This document shows, one piece after another, positions 10,975-21,771 of a stretch of 64,000 nt of DNA. Origin of the DNA: Novosphingobium sp. FKTRR1 (GTDB lineage: Bacteria > Pseudomonadota > Alphaproteobacteria > Sphingomonadales > Sphingomonadaceae); the NCBI RefSeq assembly GCF_020404405.1, contig NZ_JAIZDA010000004.1:186001-250000 (forward strand). Direction: 5' to 3'. Made by a program: the position numbers and the translations under genes. Numbering within the stretch: the first letter of the stretch is position 1; each line of letters opens with the position of its first letter. The notes beneath the pieces were generated by a model that saw only the letters and a list, made by a program, of their open reading frames with translations, was not told where the DNA came from and did no database searches.

Positions 10975-11873
10975 GGCTTCAGGGCCTTTTCCAGCCGCTG
11001 TTCGGCCGCATCGGCCAGCGCGCGGCAAGCGCCTTTGTCTTGCAAGGGTTCTTGTCCGGCCATCCGCTCGAACAGGTCACTGGCGGAAGGGTGCGGGGTC
11101 ACCAGGATACCGCAGTCCAGCTTGCGCACCGTTCTGATCGTGCTGCGGAACAAGGCCACTCTGTCGGGATGATCGGCGAACCGATAAGTTCCCAATGGCA
11201 GCGCCGAGAGGCTGTCGACATAAGTGAAATGGCGGCAATCGGCCTGTTCGCAACTGGTCCAGCGCCAGCTGGTCGATCCTTCGGTATGGCCCGGGGTGGC
11301 CAGAGCCGTCAGCCGCAAAGGGCCTGCCATGACAGCATCGCCCGAACGCAATACCCGCGCGACTTTGACCGGAGCAAAGCCGCCGATCTCCTGCGCCTGC
11401 GGGTCGGCGGAACTCACCTTGCCGCTCTCCAATGCGGGTACGGCCGCGCGCAAGGAAGCGACCCTGGCGCCGGTTGCCGCCTTCAACGCGGCCAGACCGC
11501 CGACATGGTCGAAGTGTTCATGGCTGGTGACGATCCAGCGCACGTCCTTGGGCCGGAACCCGGCGGCGCGGATATTGGCAAGAATGGCAGGCGCGGCCTG
11601 CTGCGTCGTGGCGTCGATCAGCACATGCCCTTGGCGCGATGTTAGCAGGATCGCGCTGACGGTGCAGGTGCCGACATACCAGACGTTGCCGAAGATGCGC
11701 ACCGGCGGTGCCGGATCGGAAAAGTCCTCCTTGCCCGCGCAAGCTGCCATCAGCGCCTTCGCGCCAGCGGTGTCGGCCGGAGGTGGGGACGCAGGTGCCG
11801 CGGCGAGCGGGGCTTGCGCGAAAGTCTGCGCGAACATGACCCCGGCAACGGCAAGCGCCGCCTTACCGAACAT
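10971..11873 (-). CDS. Subclass B3 metallo-beta-lactamase, putative
   Basis: The 300-residue exported protein has a signal peptide rich in alanine (residues 1-26). The zinc ligands follow the B3 pattern: SHEHFDH (H116, H118, D120, H121 in BBL numbering), ATPGHTEGSTSW (H196) and TPHPSASDLF (H263). In B3 enzymes both zinc sites are formed by these residues, and the B1/B2 cysteine is absent, as here. The GHTxGxTSW stretch is typical of B3 enzymes rather than glyoxalases. It probably hydrolyses beta-lactams in the periplasm, though activity is untested. It overlaps the SDR gene upstream by 11 bases and prmA downstream by 4. Confidence 0.85.
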   Translation of the reverse strand: MFGKAALAVAGVMFAQTFAQAPLAAAPASPPPADTAGAKALMAACAGKEDFSDPAPPVRIFGNVWYVGTCTVSAILLTSRQGHVLIDATTQQAAPAILANIRAAGFRPKDVRWIVTSHEHFDHVGGLAALKAATGARVASLRAAVPALESGKVSSADPQAQEIGGFAPVKVARVLRSGDAVMAGPLRLTALATPGHTEGSTSWRWTSCEQADCRHFTYVDSLSALPLGTYRFADHPDRVALFRSTIRTVRKLDCGILVTPHPSASDLFERMAGQEPLQDKGACRALADAAEQRLEKALKP

Positions 11874-12576
11874 AGCTTGCCCCGTTGGCGTCGATCACCG
11901 CGCCGGTCATGCTGGGCGGCGCATCAAGCGCGCAGAACACCGCGATGGCGGCAATCTCGAGCGGGGTGGCGACCCGGCCGAGCGGAATGTCGGCCAACAA
12001 CGCGGGCCCCCCGCGCGAGGCGAGATAATCATCGGCCATGGCGGTATCGGTAAAGCCCGGCGTGATCGCAAAGCTGAGGATATGCTCGGCTGCGTAAGCG
12101 CGGGCGATCGTCTTGTGCAGGCCGATCATGCCGGCCTTGGCGGCGGCGTAATGCCAGTGGGCGGGTGAATCCCCGCGATAGGCCGCGCGGCTTGCGACGT
12201 GGATGATCCGGCCGGGGATGGCCTGACGCTGCCAGTGGCGGATCGCAAAGCGCGAAAGCTGGGCGGCGGCGGTCAGATTGATGCGCAGCGTGTCTTCCCA
12301 GTTATCGAGCCAGCCGATGTCGGAACCTTCGATCGGGTTGGCCTCGAACCGCCCGGCGTTGTTGATCAGGATGTCGATCGGGCCACCGGCAAGTTCCAGC
12401 GCATCGTGCCACAACTGCTGCGGCGCGCCCGGATCGGCAAGGTCCGCGCCAAGCGCTCCGTCGACGCTCTTGCTGCCGTGACGGATGACGCGGGCACCGC
12501 GAGTGGACAGGGCTGCCGCGATCGCGGCGCCGATGCCGCGCGTTGCGCCGGTGACAAGGACGGTAGGTATGCTCAT
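11863..12576 (-). CDS. Short-chain dehydrogenase/reductase
   Basis: The 237-residue SDR has the NAD(P)-binding motif TGATRGIGAAIA, NNAG near residue 80, catalytic Ser in HVASRAAYRG, and YAAAKAG (Tyr-x-x-x-Lys). The tail PSMTGAVIDANGASYVR resembles oxidoreductases of the FabG type. The substrate is unknown. It is the first gene of the overlapping operon with the B3 beta-lactamase and prmA, and is divergent from sdhC across 187 bases. A FabG-like 3-oxoacyl reductase role is possible but unsupported. Confidence 0.85.
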   Translation of the reverse strand: MSIPTVLVTGATRGIGAAIAAALSTRGARVIRHGSKSVDGALGADLADPGAPQQLWHDALELAGGPIDILINNAGRFEANPIEGSDIGWLDNWEDTLRINLTAAAQLSRFAIRHWQRQAIPGRIIHVASRAAYRGDSPAHWHYAAAKAGMIGLHKTIARAYAAEHILSFAITPGFTDTAMADDYLASRGGPALLADIPLGRVATPLEIAAIAVFCALDAPPSMTGAVIDANGASYVR

Positions 12577-12677
12577 GATGCCGCTCTAACAGCCAAGGAC
12601 GGCCCGACAAGAGACGTCGGAGCGGTTCGTCGCACATACCTATGCATTCGTCTGTGCGATTTGCCCTCTGGCGGTGG

Positions 12678-12705
12678 TTGCACAAGGCCGCATTTCGACT
12701 AATAC
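12678..12705 (+). promoter_or_regulatory. candidate promoter of sdhCDA
   Basis: TTGCAC (12678-12683) and TAATAC (12700-12705) are 16 bases apart, placing a start about 55 bases before the sdhC ATG. It lies in the 187-base divergent gap. This was judged by eye. Confidence 0.4.
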
Positions 12706-12763
12706 GAATCGCGATCCGACCCGTTGCGGTTGCGAACACCAACATTAACCAAGGGATTTTCTC

Positions 12764-13189
12764 ATGGCGCAGGCGCCCGGCAATCGCCCACTTTCGCCAC
12801 ACCTGCAGATCTGGCGCTGGGGCCCGGCGATGCTGGTGTCCATCCTGCACCGTGTTACCGGCAACGGGCTGGCGTTTGCGGGCATCGGTTTGCTGTTGTG
12901 GTGGATCGGTGCGCTGGCAGGTGGCCCTGCCAGCTATCAGTCGTTCCTCGACTGGGTCTGGCTTGGCACTGGCGGTGGCCTGCAAGTGTTGACCGCGCTG
13001 CTGGGCAAGATCGTTCTGGTCGGCCTGACATGGGCATTCTTCCAGCATCTGGCCACCGGCGTGCGGCACCTCGTGCTCGACATCGGCGCTGGTTACGAAC
13101 TGGACACCAACGCCCGCTGGTCAAGCTTCACGCTGCTGTTTTCCGTCGCCGCCACGGCATTCTTCTGGGCCTTCGTGCTGCTGCGCTAA
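12764..13189 (+). CDS. sdhC: Succinate dehydrogenase cytochrome b556 subunit SdhC
   Basis: The 141-residue integral membrane protein has three hydrophobic helices. The N-terminal signature NRPLSPHLQIWRW, then SILHRVTG with the quinone-site Ser/Arg, and the heme-binding histidine in HLATGVRHLVLD are typical of alphaproteobacterial SdhC. With SdhD it anchors succinate dehydrogenase in the inner membrane and passes electrons to ubiquinone. First gene of the sdhCDA operon. Confidence 0.95.
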   Translation: MAQAPGNRPLSPHLQIWRWGPAMLVSILHRVTGNGLAFAGIGLLLWWIGALAGGPASYQSFLDWVWLGTGGGLQVLTALLGKIVLVGLTWAFFQHLATGVRHLVLDIGAGYELDTNARWSSFTLLFSVAATAFFWAFVLLR

Positions 13190-13224
13190 GCAGCGGTTCG
13201 GCCTCCTTCTGGATCGAGGGTTTC

Positions 13225-13608
13225 ATGGGTAACGGTACCTCAATTGGCCGCGTGCGCGGGCTGGGCTCAAGCCATCAGGGCACGCATCACTGGCTGCTTT
13301 CGCGCCTGACGGCGGTGGGCAATCTGGTGCTCATTCCTTGGCTGCTGGTCAGTCTGGCGCTGCTGCCCGACCACACCTTCGCGACCGTCCATTCGTGGGC
13401 GGCCAAGCCCGTGGCATCGACCGCGCTGGTGCTGATCCTGATCAACACCATCTATCACGCCCGGCTTGGCATTCAGGTCATGCTTGAAGACTATATCCAC
13501 GACGAAGGTGGCAAGGTCGCGGTCTGGCTGTTCATCAACATCGTGCCGTTCGCCGCCGCTGCCTTTGGCATCGTCTCGGTTATCCGCATCGCTCTCGGGG
13601 GCGCCTGA
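13225..13608 (+). CDS. sdhD: Succinate dehydrogenase membrane anchor subunit SdhD
   Basis: The 127-residue membrane protein starts MGNGTSIGRVRGLGSSHQGT, the usual alphaproteobacterial SdhD opening. It has three hydrophobic helices, with HHWLLSRLTAVGN at the first and IYHARLGIQVMLEDYIHDE carrying the heme/quinone-site residues. The ATG at 13225 follows GGATCGAGGG. A longer open frame reaching back to 12724 overlaps sdhC and is not real. It lies 35 bases after sdhC and 3 bases before sdhA. Confidence 0.93.
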   Translation: MGNGTSIGRVRGLGSSHQGTHHWLLSRLTAVGNLVLIPWLLVSLALLPDHTFATVHSWAAKPVASTALVLILINTIYHARLGIQVMLEDYIHDEGGKVAVWLFINIVPFAAAAFGIVSVIRIALGGA

Positions 13609-13611
13609 GCC

Positions 13612-15438
13612 ATGACTGCTTCACCTGCTTACAAGATCATCGACCACACGTACGACACGGTTGTCGTGGGTGCGGGCGGCTCGGGCCTGCGCGCGACGAT
13701 GGGCTCGGCCCAGGCCGGCCTGCGCACCGCCTGCATCACCAAGGTGTTCCCGACACGCAGCCACACCGTGGCCGCGCAAGGCGGCATCGCGGCGTCACTG
13801 CAGAACAACACGCCCGATCACTGGACCTGGCACATGTACGACACCGTCAAGGGGTCGGACTGGCTGGGCGATCAGGACGCGATCGAATACATGGTCCGCG
13901 AAGCTCCGGCCGCGGTCTATGAGCTCGAACATGCAGGCGTGCCGTTCAGCCGCAACGCCGATGGCACGATCTATCAGCGGCCGTTCGGCGGTCACATGCA
14001 GAACATGGGCGAAGGTCCGCCGGTGCAGCGGACTTGCGCCGCTGCCGACCGCACCGGTCACGCGATGCTGCATGCACTGTATCAGCAATCGCTGAAGTAC
14101 GATGCCGACTTCTTCATCGAATACTTCGCCATCGACCTGATCATGGAGAACGGCTCCGATGGCATTCCGGTGTGCCGTGGCGTGATCGCGCTGTGCATGG
14201 ACGATGGCTCGATCCACCGCTTCCGCAGCCACGCCGTCGTGCTGGCGACCGGTGGCTATGGTCGCAGCTACTTCACCGCCACGTCGGCACACACCTGCAC
14301 CGGCGACGGCGGCGGGATGGTGCTGCGCGCCGGACTGCCGCTGCAGGACATGGAATTCGTCCAGTTCCACCCGACCGGCATCTATGGCGCGGGCGTGCTG
14401 ATCACCGAAGGTGCGCGCGGCGAGGGCGGGTATCTCACCAACTCCGAGGGCGAGCGGTTCATGGAACGCTATGCCCCGTCGGCCAAGGATCTGGCGAGCC
14501 GCGATGTCGTGTCGCGCTCGATGGCGCTGGAAATCCGCGAAGGTCGCGGTGTCGGTCCGCATAAGGACCACATCTATCTGCACCTCGACCACATCGACGC
14601 CAAGGTGTTGGGCGAGCGTCTGCCGGGCATCACCGAAAGCGGCAAGATTTTTGCCGGTGTCGATCTGACGCGTCAGCCGCTGCCGGTGGTGCCGACCGTG
14701 CACTACAACATGGGCGGCATTCCCACCAACTATCACGGCGAAGTCGTGACGATCGGTGCGGACGGCAATCCGGAAACGATCATCCCCGGCCTGTTCGCGG
14801 TCGGTGAAGCGGCCTGTGTTTCGGTCCATGGCGCCAACCGCCTCGGCTCGAATTCGCTGATCGACCTTGTCGTGTTCGGCCGCGCAACCGGCCTGCGTCT
14901 GAAGGAACTGATCAAGCCGGGCACCGCGCATGCCTCGCTGCCCAAGGACAGCGCCGACCTTGCGCTCGGCCGCCTCGATCACTTCCGCCATGCCAAGGGC
15001 GGCTCGCCCACGGCCGTCGTCCGCACCGAAATGCAGCGCACGATGTCGGGTCACGCAGCGGTGTTCCGCACCGACGAACTGATGGCCGAAGGCAAGGTCA
15101 AGCTGTCGGCAACTTACGAGAAGATGCAGGACATCAACGTGTCCGACCGCTCGCTGATCTGGAACTCGGATCTGATCGAGACGCTCGAACTCGACAACCT
15201 GATCAGCCAGGCTGCCGTCACGATGCATTCGGCATTCAACCGCAAGGAAAGCCGTGGCGCCCACGCGCACGAGGATTATCCGAGCCGCGACGATGCCAAC
15301 TGGATGAAGCACACCGTCGGCTGGTTCGATGGCTGGGGCGGTAAGGGCGGCGCGGTCAAGCTCGACTACCGCCCGGTCCACGAATACACGCTCACCGACG
15401 ACGTGCAGTACATCAAGCCCAAGGCCCGCGTGTACTGA
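13612..15438 (+). CDS. sdhA: Succinate dehydrogenase flavoprotein subunit SdhA
   Basis: The 608-residue flavoprotein has the FAD dinucleotide-binding motif [11 protein letters not shown] near residue 20, the covalent-FAD histidine in [10 protein letters not shown], and substrate-site segments [21 protein letters not shown] and [11 protein letters not shown]. It oxidises succinate to fumarate on the cytoplasmic face of the membrane. It is the last gene of the operon. The usual partner sdhB (iron-sulfur subunit) is not here, since a strong terminator follows directly. Confidence 0.97.
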   Translation: MTASPAYKIIDHTYDTVVVGAGGSGLRATMGSAQAGLRTACITKVFPTRSHTVAAQGGIAASLQNNTPDHWTWHMYDTVKGSDWLGDQDAIEYMVREAPAAVYELEHAGVPFSRNADGTIYQRPFGGHMQNMGEGPPVQRTCAAADRTGHAMLHALYQQSLKYDADFFIEYFAIDLIMENGSDGIPVCRGVIALCMDDGSIHRFRSHAVVLATGGYGRSYFTATSAHTCTGDGGGMVLRAGLPLQDMEFVQFHPTGIYGAGVLITEGARGEGGYLTNSEGERFMERYAPSAKDLASRDVVSRSMALEIREGRGVGPHKDHIYLHLDHIDAKVLGERLPGITESGKIFAGVDLTRQPLPVVPTVHYNMGGIPTNYHGEVVTIGADGNPETIIPGLFAVGEAACVSVHGANRLGSNSLIDLVVFGRATGLRLKELIKPGTAHASLPKDSADLALGRLDHFRHAKGGSPTAVVRTEMQRTMSGHAAVFRTDELMAEGKVKLSATYEKMQDINVSDRSLIWNSDLIETLELDNLISQAAVTMHSAFNRKESRGAHAHEDYPSRDDANWMKHTVGWFDGWGGKGGAVKLDYRPVHEYTLTDDVQYIKPKARVY

Positions 15439-15461
15439 TCTGCGAAAGCGGGTTGTCATCA

Positions 15462-15503
15462 AAAAGACGGGCCGGAGCAGCGCTGCTCCGGCCCGTTTCT
15501 TTT
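15462..15503. terminator. strong rho-independent terminator after sdhA
   Basis: A 14-bp perfect stem (15467-15480 with 15483-15496) is flanked by an A run on the left and TTTCTTTT on the right. It can stop both sdhCDA and the convergent minus-strand gene. Confidence 0.9.
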
Positions 15504-15531
15504 GGCGCTGGCGCCGCAACGGTTGGGTGGG

Positions 15532-16101
15532 TCAGTCTTTGCTGGCAGACTTGTTGTGCCTGGTAGCGGCGCGGGTCCGTTCGACTGCCGCGACATCGCG
15601 CGCGGTGGCGGTGCGCGCCGGATAGGCGCAGCCGCGTTGCTGGCCGATGCCCTTCAGGAAGGCGCGACGGACCGATCCGGCATACAGCGCCACTTGCCAC
15701 TGTCGCTCGCTGGCGTTGGCTCCGCTCACCTCGCGGATGATCCCACCGAACGGAATGAGCGAGCCGGTCACCGACTTTGCGAGCGAACCTACGGTATTAC
15801 CACGCTTTTCGGCCAGAGACTTTTCGCTGGCGACATCGAAGTCGTCGCCCAGCGCGGCATCAAGTTCGCGTACTTTTGCGGCAATCGTGGGGCAAGAGCG
15901 CAGACCGGAGCCGCTGTAGGGATTGGCCTGCGCCGACACCAGAACTTGCGGAATGTCGTGCTTCTTCACGTTGATGACGGCCAGTGGCTGAGTAACGACT
16001 TCGCCAGCGGTCACGTTCTTGGGCGCAATGACGGTCTGGGCGACACCGTCGGCCGAAAGGGTCAAAGCGCAAAGCGCGGGGACGAGCAAAAGCGAACGCA
16101 T
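15532..16101 (-). CDS. Conserved hypothetical exported protein
   Basis: The 189-residue product starts with a cleavable signal peptide (MRSLLLVPALCALTLSADGVAQ). I see no known enzyme motif in the mature part. It contains a Gly/Ser-containing hydrophobic stretch (SVTGSLIPFGGIIREVSGA) that may sit in or on a membrane, two mature cysteines (RSCPT, QRGCAYP) that could form a disulfide, and a basic tail. AGGAG lies at normal distance before the ATG. It runs convergent with sdhA and stands apart from its neighbours. Function unknown. Confidence 0.6.
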   Translation of the reverse strand: MRSLLLVPALCALTLSADGVAQTVIAPKNVTAGEVVTQPLAVINVKKHDIPQVLVSAQANPYSGSGLRSCPTIAAKVRELDAALGDDFDVASEKSLAEKRGNTVGSLAKSVTGSLIPFGGIIREVSGANASERQWQVALYAGSVRRAFLKGIGQQRGCAYPARTATARDVAAVERTRAATRHNKSASKD

Positions 16102-16199
16102 GCGGATTCTCCTGTTGCTCCATCAATTGCGCAATGGTGTGCAAGTTCCATCAGGGATGCAATACTTCAACTCATAAGCCTGCATTTCGCCAGCACCGC

Positions 16200-17129
16200 T
16201 CAGAGTTGAGCGGTAGCAAAGGTGTTGCACTGCGCCGGGTCGCCGGTTTCCAGCCCCTTGCGTAGCCAGGTCATGCGTTGGGCGGAGCTGCCGTGGGTAA
16301 AAGCGGCTTCGACCGGATTGCGTCCCGCCTGCTTCATCAGTGTGTCATCGCCGATCTGGTGCGCGGCCTTCATTCCTTCCTCGACATCGCCCGGTTCGAT
16401 ACGGTCACGGTTGCGCGCGGCCCAGACCCCGGCATAGCAATCCGCCTGCAATTCAAGCCGGACCGACAGCGGGTTGGCGGCCGATGGGTTGCGCTGTTGC
16501 GCGGCATGCACTTGCTCCGAGATGCCGGTCAGGCTCTGGATGTGGTGGCCATATTCGTGCGCCATCACATAGGCGCGGGCGAAATCGCCGCCCGCATCCA
16601 TCTGCTTGTCCATTTCTGTGTAGAAGTCGGTGTCGATGTAGATACCTGCGTCGCTTGGGCAATAGAACGGCCCCATCGCGCTTTGCGCCGCTCCGCAGCC
16701 GGATGTGCCCTGCTGGCTGTAGAACACCAGATGCGGCGCGCGGAACGCTACATCGCTCGCAGCGAGCAGTGGCTTCCATGTCTTGTTGAGCGAGGACAGC
16801 GCATTGCAGCTTTCGTGGCTGAACGCGTTGACATTGCAGCTTTGCGCCAGAGTGCTTGTGCCGCCGCCGGTTCTGGCGCTGCCGGGCATCGTGGCCGAGC
16901 GCTCCAGCGCCGGGTTGGTCGAGCCGACAGGCCCGCGCTGAAGCCCGCCGAACAACAGCGTGGCGATGACGACCACCACCACGCCGCCGATACCAAAGCG
17001 GCTGCCGATGAGCCCCAGCAGCATGAAAGGCAGCCCGCCACCGCCGCCACCGCCGAACGAAAAGCCGCCACCGCCGCCGCCGCGCTGATCTTCAACTTGT
17101 ATCGAATCGTCATAATCGTCGAGCCGCAT
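16200..17129 (-). CDS. Neutral zinc metallopeptidase (YpfJ/KPN_02809 family)
   Basis: The 309-residue protein has an N-terminal glycine-rich tract, one transmembrane helix (about residues 50-65, GGVVVVVIATLLFGG) and a periplasmic zinc-peptidase domain. The active site is HEYGHH (HExxH), preceded by FYCPSDAGIYIDTDFY and followed by QLQADCYAGVWA, whose Glu/Asp positions complete zinc binding in this family. The gene name in E. coli is ypfJ. Its substrate is unknown. Divergent from the M28 peptidase gene over 224 bases. Confidence 0.9.
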   Translation of the reverse strand: MRLDDYDDSIQVEDQRGGGGGGFSFGGGGGGGLPFMLLGLIGSRFGIGGVVVVVIATLLFGGLQRGPVGSTNPALERSATMPGSARTGGGTSTLAQSCNVNAFSHESCNALSSLNKTWKPLLAASDVAFRAPHLVFYSQQGTSGCGAAQSAMGPFYCPSDAGIYIDTDFYTEMDKQMDAGGDFARAYVMAHEYGHHIQSLTGISEQVHAAQQRNPSAANPLSVRLELQADCYAGVWAARNRDRIEPGDVEEGMKAAHQIGDDTLMKQAGRNPVEAAFTHGSSAQRMTWLRKGLETGDPAQCNTFATAQL

Positions 17130-17353
17130 GGTCGCTCACTCCTGGACTGGCGAACCACTCACTTAGGCGTTGGTGCCGCCGCGACAAGCATTGGCGATCG
17201 GGTTGGCGGCGCCAAAGTGCACGATTGGACGGGATTTTGCGTGATTTGGACCACGGTTTCACGCTGTCTTGGCAACAAATCAACAAGGAAACTTGCGCGA
17301 ATGGGGTCCATTTGTCACCACGAGACGGTGCGATAGAGCGTGTGGAGTATTCG

Positions 17354-18973
17354 ATGAGTCGTGGCGGCCAGCGACCGGGTGGAGGGGCTTTGGCCCTCGC
17401 GCTTGGCGTTCGCCGGGCAATCGGCATCTGCCTTGCGTTTTGGCTTGCCCTGGGTGCCAGCACCGTCCCCGTATCAGCCGACGCGGCGTTGCGCTCCCCC
17501 ACATCGGTCCAGCGTCGCGAGGGCACGCTCGAGAGTGCATTGCGCCAGCATGTCGAGACGCTTGCCAGCGACGAATACCTCGGTCGCGAACCGGGCACAG
17601 ACGGCGAAACCCGTACCTTGCGCTACCTTGCCCGCCAGTGGTTCGACATCGGGCTGCAGTCGGGCACCAACGATCCGGGTAACGCCTGGTTCGCCCCGGT
17701 CGTGCTGGTCGAGCGGGTGCCCCTGGGATCGCGTGCGCAGTTCTTTCATGCGCGCAAGCGGCTCGCGCTAGCCGATGCAGAAACGTTCGTGGTCACCTCG
17801 GGCTTGCGCAGCCTGATCGAAAACGCCCCGCTGGTGTACGTGGGCAAAAGTACGAACATCGCGATTGCGCGCACAGAATTGGCAGGCCGCATCGCGGTCG
17901 TGCTCGACAGCCAGTCCGATATAAGGATCGACAAGGCCGCGGGCGACCGGGCCGGGCGCCTGCTTGATGCCGGGGCTTCGGCGGTGATCACCGTGCTGGA
18001 CGGCGATATCGGGCTGGATGGCGTGATCGCCCGGCGCAGCCGCGCAGGTTATGCGCTCGCCAACCAACGGCTAGGCGGGGACATCGAGGCGTTCCTGACC
18101 GTCCACGCGGCCGAGGCTTTGCTGGCATCGGGCGGTGCGGGGTCACTGGCCGATCTGCGCCGTGCGGGTGAGGCGCGCGATTTCTCTCCGCGGTTGCTCG
18201 GCATTTCCGGCACGCTTGAGGCGACCAGCCGCGAAACCCGGATCAACACGCACAACCTGATCGGCCGGATCGAGGGACGCAAGCCCGAGACCGGCGCGGT
18301 CCTGCTGGTTGCGCACTGGGATCATTTCGGCAAATGCGCCTCACCGCCTGCAGAGCATCTGATCTGCAACGGTGCGGTCGACAACGCCAGCGGACTGGCC
18401 GTGATCACCGAGGTGGCGCGTACGCTGGCGCTGGGGCGGCAGCTTGACCGCGACGTCTATTTTCTGGCCAGCACCGGCGAGGAACTGGGGTTGCTTGGCG
18501 CGCAGGCCTTTGCTGAAAATCCGCCGGTTCCGCTCGATCGGATCGTCGCCGTGCTCAATGTCGACAGCACCGGCATCGTGCCGGCCGGCCTTCCGGTCAG
18601 TGTGATCGGCAAGGGCATGACCAATCTGGACGAGCATATCGCGCGGGTGCTCAAGGCGATGAAGCGCAAGATCGTGCCGGGTGACGCGGCCAATGCCTAT
18701 GTCCGTCGGCAGGATGGCTGGGTCTTCATCCAGCACGATGTTCCCGCCGTCATGGTCAGCAGCGCCTATTCCGACCCTGAACGTCTCGAACGCTTCATGG
18801 ATGATCGGTATCACCGAACCGCCGATGTGGCCGACAAGGTCGAATATGGCGGCATGGCCGAGGATGTGCAGGTGCAGGTCGAGCTGGTGCGCTATCTGGC
18901 CGATCTCAAGCGCTATATCGGTCCACCGCTGCCGATCGACGAGGGTAAACAGACGGCCTCAGGTACCCCCTAG
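17354..18973 (+). CDS. M28 family zinc peptidase, exported
   Basis: The 539-residue protein has a signal peptide (hydrophobic stretch GICLAFWLALGASTVPVSA), an N-terminal part with a PA-type insert domain (about residues 130-240) and a C-terminal M28 catalytic domain. Zinc ligands are seen in LVAHWDHFG, GAVDNASG, STGEELG and NVDSTGI. M28 enzymes are aminopeptidases or carboxypeptidases that free single amino acids in the periplasm or outside. The ATG at 17354 follows GGAG; an open frame from 17225 would bury the signal peptide. It precedes guaB by 66 bases. Confidence 0.88.
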   Translation: MSRGGQRPGGGALALALGVRRAIGICLAFWLALGASTVPVSADAALRSPTSVQRREGTLESALRQHVETLASDEYLGREPGTDGETRTLRYLARQWFDIGLQSGTNDPGNAWFAPVVLVERVPLGSRAQFFHARKRLALADAETFVVTSGLRSLIENAPLVYVGKSTNIAIARTELAGRIAVVLDSQSDIRIDKAAGDRAGRLLDAGASAVITVLDGDIGLDGVIARRSRAGYALANQRLGGDIEAFLTVHAAEALLASGGAGSLADLRRAGEARDFSPRLLGISGTLEATSRETRINTHNLIGRIEGRKPETGAVLLVAHWDHFGKCASPPAEHLICNGAVDNASGLAVITEVARTLALGRQLDRDVYFLASTGEELGLLGAQAFAENPPVPLDRIVAVLNVDSTGIVPAGLPVSVIGKGMTNLDEHIARVLKAMKRKIVPGDAANAYVRRQDGWVFIQHDVPAVMVSSAYSDPERLERFMDDRYHRTADVADKVEYGGMAEDVQVQVELVRYLADLKRYIGPPLPIDEGKQTASGTP

Positions 18974-20497
<1,524 letters not shown>

Positions 20498-20524
20498 GCC
20501 GATCCGGACCGAAGGAGCGGCGTC

Positions 20525-21709
20525 GTGACGCCCGCAGCACGTGTTCAGGCGGCGATCGATATCCTTGATGCGGTGATTGCGGCGGCGCGCGGGCAAGGTG
20601 CCTCTGCCGACCGCATCGCGGCTGACTGGTTCCGCCAGCGCCGCTTCGTCGGCTCGAAAGACCGGCGCGCCATCCGCGATCTGGCATGGCAAGCGATCCG
20701 CCATTGCGGCGAAATACCGTCGAGTGGCCGGGCGGCGATGCTTGCGCTTGCGCATGAGGACGCGGCGCTGCTCGCGCTGTTCGATGGTTCGAACTATGGG
20801 CCGGTAGCGTTAACGCCGGGCGAGCCGGTCGCGACTGCGGGCGTGGCTCCGCGCTGGCTGGAGCAGGGGCTTGCGGCAACGGGGCTTGGCGCTGATGAGC
20901 AGGCCGCGTTGCTTGGCCGTGCACCGCTCGATATCCGCGCAAATCGGCTGAAGACGTCGCGTGAAGCGCTGGCTGTATTGCTCCCGGTGCCGTCCGAACC
21001 GACTGCCGCGCCCGATGCATTGCGCCTGCCTACCGGCACGCAGGCCGAAAGCTGGAGCGCGTTCGAGGAAGGGCTGTTCGAGGTTCAGGATACCGGCAGC
21101 CAGCTTGCTTGCGCTGCGCTTGAGGTGCAGCCCGGCGAAACGGTGGTCGATCTGTGCGCCGGGGCGGGGGGCAAGACGCTGGCGCTTGCAGCCGCGATGG
21201 CCAATTCGGGGCGACTGCTGGCCTGCGACATCGACCGGGCGCGGCTGCAACGCTTGCCCGACCGCGCGGCGCGCGCCGGGGCTCTGGCCGAAACGCGCCT
21301 GCTCAATCCCGGGCGCGAGGCCGAAATGTTGGCCGACTGGGTGGGTGTGGCCGACGCCGTGCTGGTCGACGCGCCCTGTTCGGGGACGGGCACCTGGCGG
21401 CGAAATCCCGAAGCACGCTGGCGGCTGACCCCGGCCGAAGTTGCGCGCTATGCCACGGCGCAGGCGCACGTGTTGCGGCTTGGCGCGGGGCTGGTTCGGC
21501 CTGGCGGGCGCTTGCTCTATATCGTCTGCTCGCTGCTGGTCGATGAAGGCCCGGTGGTGGTCGAACAGTTCCTTGCAGACCAAGCCGGGTGGCGGGCCGA
21601 GCCGATCTCGGTCGGGGCCGGGCGCGCGATTGGGCCGGGCTTGCGGCTCACGCCCTTTCATGATGCGACGGATGGGTTTTACTTCTCAAAATTAACCCGT
21701 GCATGGTAA
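20525..21709 (+). CDS. RsmB-family 16S rRNA (cytosine-C5) methyltransferase
   Basis: The 394-residue protein has an N-terminal NusB-like helical region (RRFVGSKDRRAIRDLAWQAI) followed by a class I methyltransferase domain: motif I VVDLCAGAGGKTLALAAA, motif IV VLVDAPCSGTGTWRRNPEA with the release cysteine, and motif VI YIVCSLLVDEG with the catalytic cysteine. It is expected to methylate a cytosine of 16S rRNA (C967 in E. coli), although the motif VI context is less standard, so the exact target is not certain. GTG start with GAAGGAG 7 bases before it. Directly downstream of guaB. Confidence 0.85.
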   Translation: MTPAARVQAAIDILDAVIAAARGQGASADRIAADWFRQRRFVGSKDRRAIRDLAWQAIRHCGEIPSSGRAAMLALAHEDAALLALFDGSNYGPVALTPGEPVATAGVAPRWLEQGLAATGLGADEQAALLGRAPLDIRANRLKTSREALAVLLPVPSEPTAAPDALRLPTGTQAESWSAFEEGLFEVQDTGSQLACAALEVQPGETVVDLCAGAGGKTLALAAAMANSGRLLACDIDRARLQRLPDRAARAGALAETRLLNPGREAEMLADWVGVADAVLVDAPCSGTGTWRRNPEARWRLTPAEVARYATAQAHVLRLGAGLVRPGGRLLYIVCSLLVDEGPVVVEQFLADQAGWRAEPISVGAGRAIGPGLRLTPFHDATDGFYFSKLTRAW

Positions 21710-21771
21710 ACCGCGACACCATGGCCGCCGGTCACCATCCCCCGTCCCGACCCCGGCTCAAGGAGTTGCTG

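Noticed and set aside
12724..13224. N-terminal extension of sdhD reaching into sdhC
   Set aside because: The open frame overlaps sdhC, and the translation before the ATG at 13225 lacks SdhD features.
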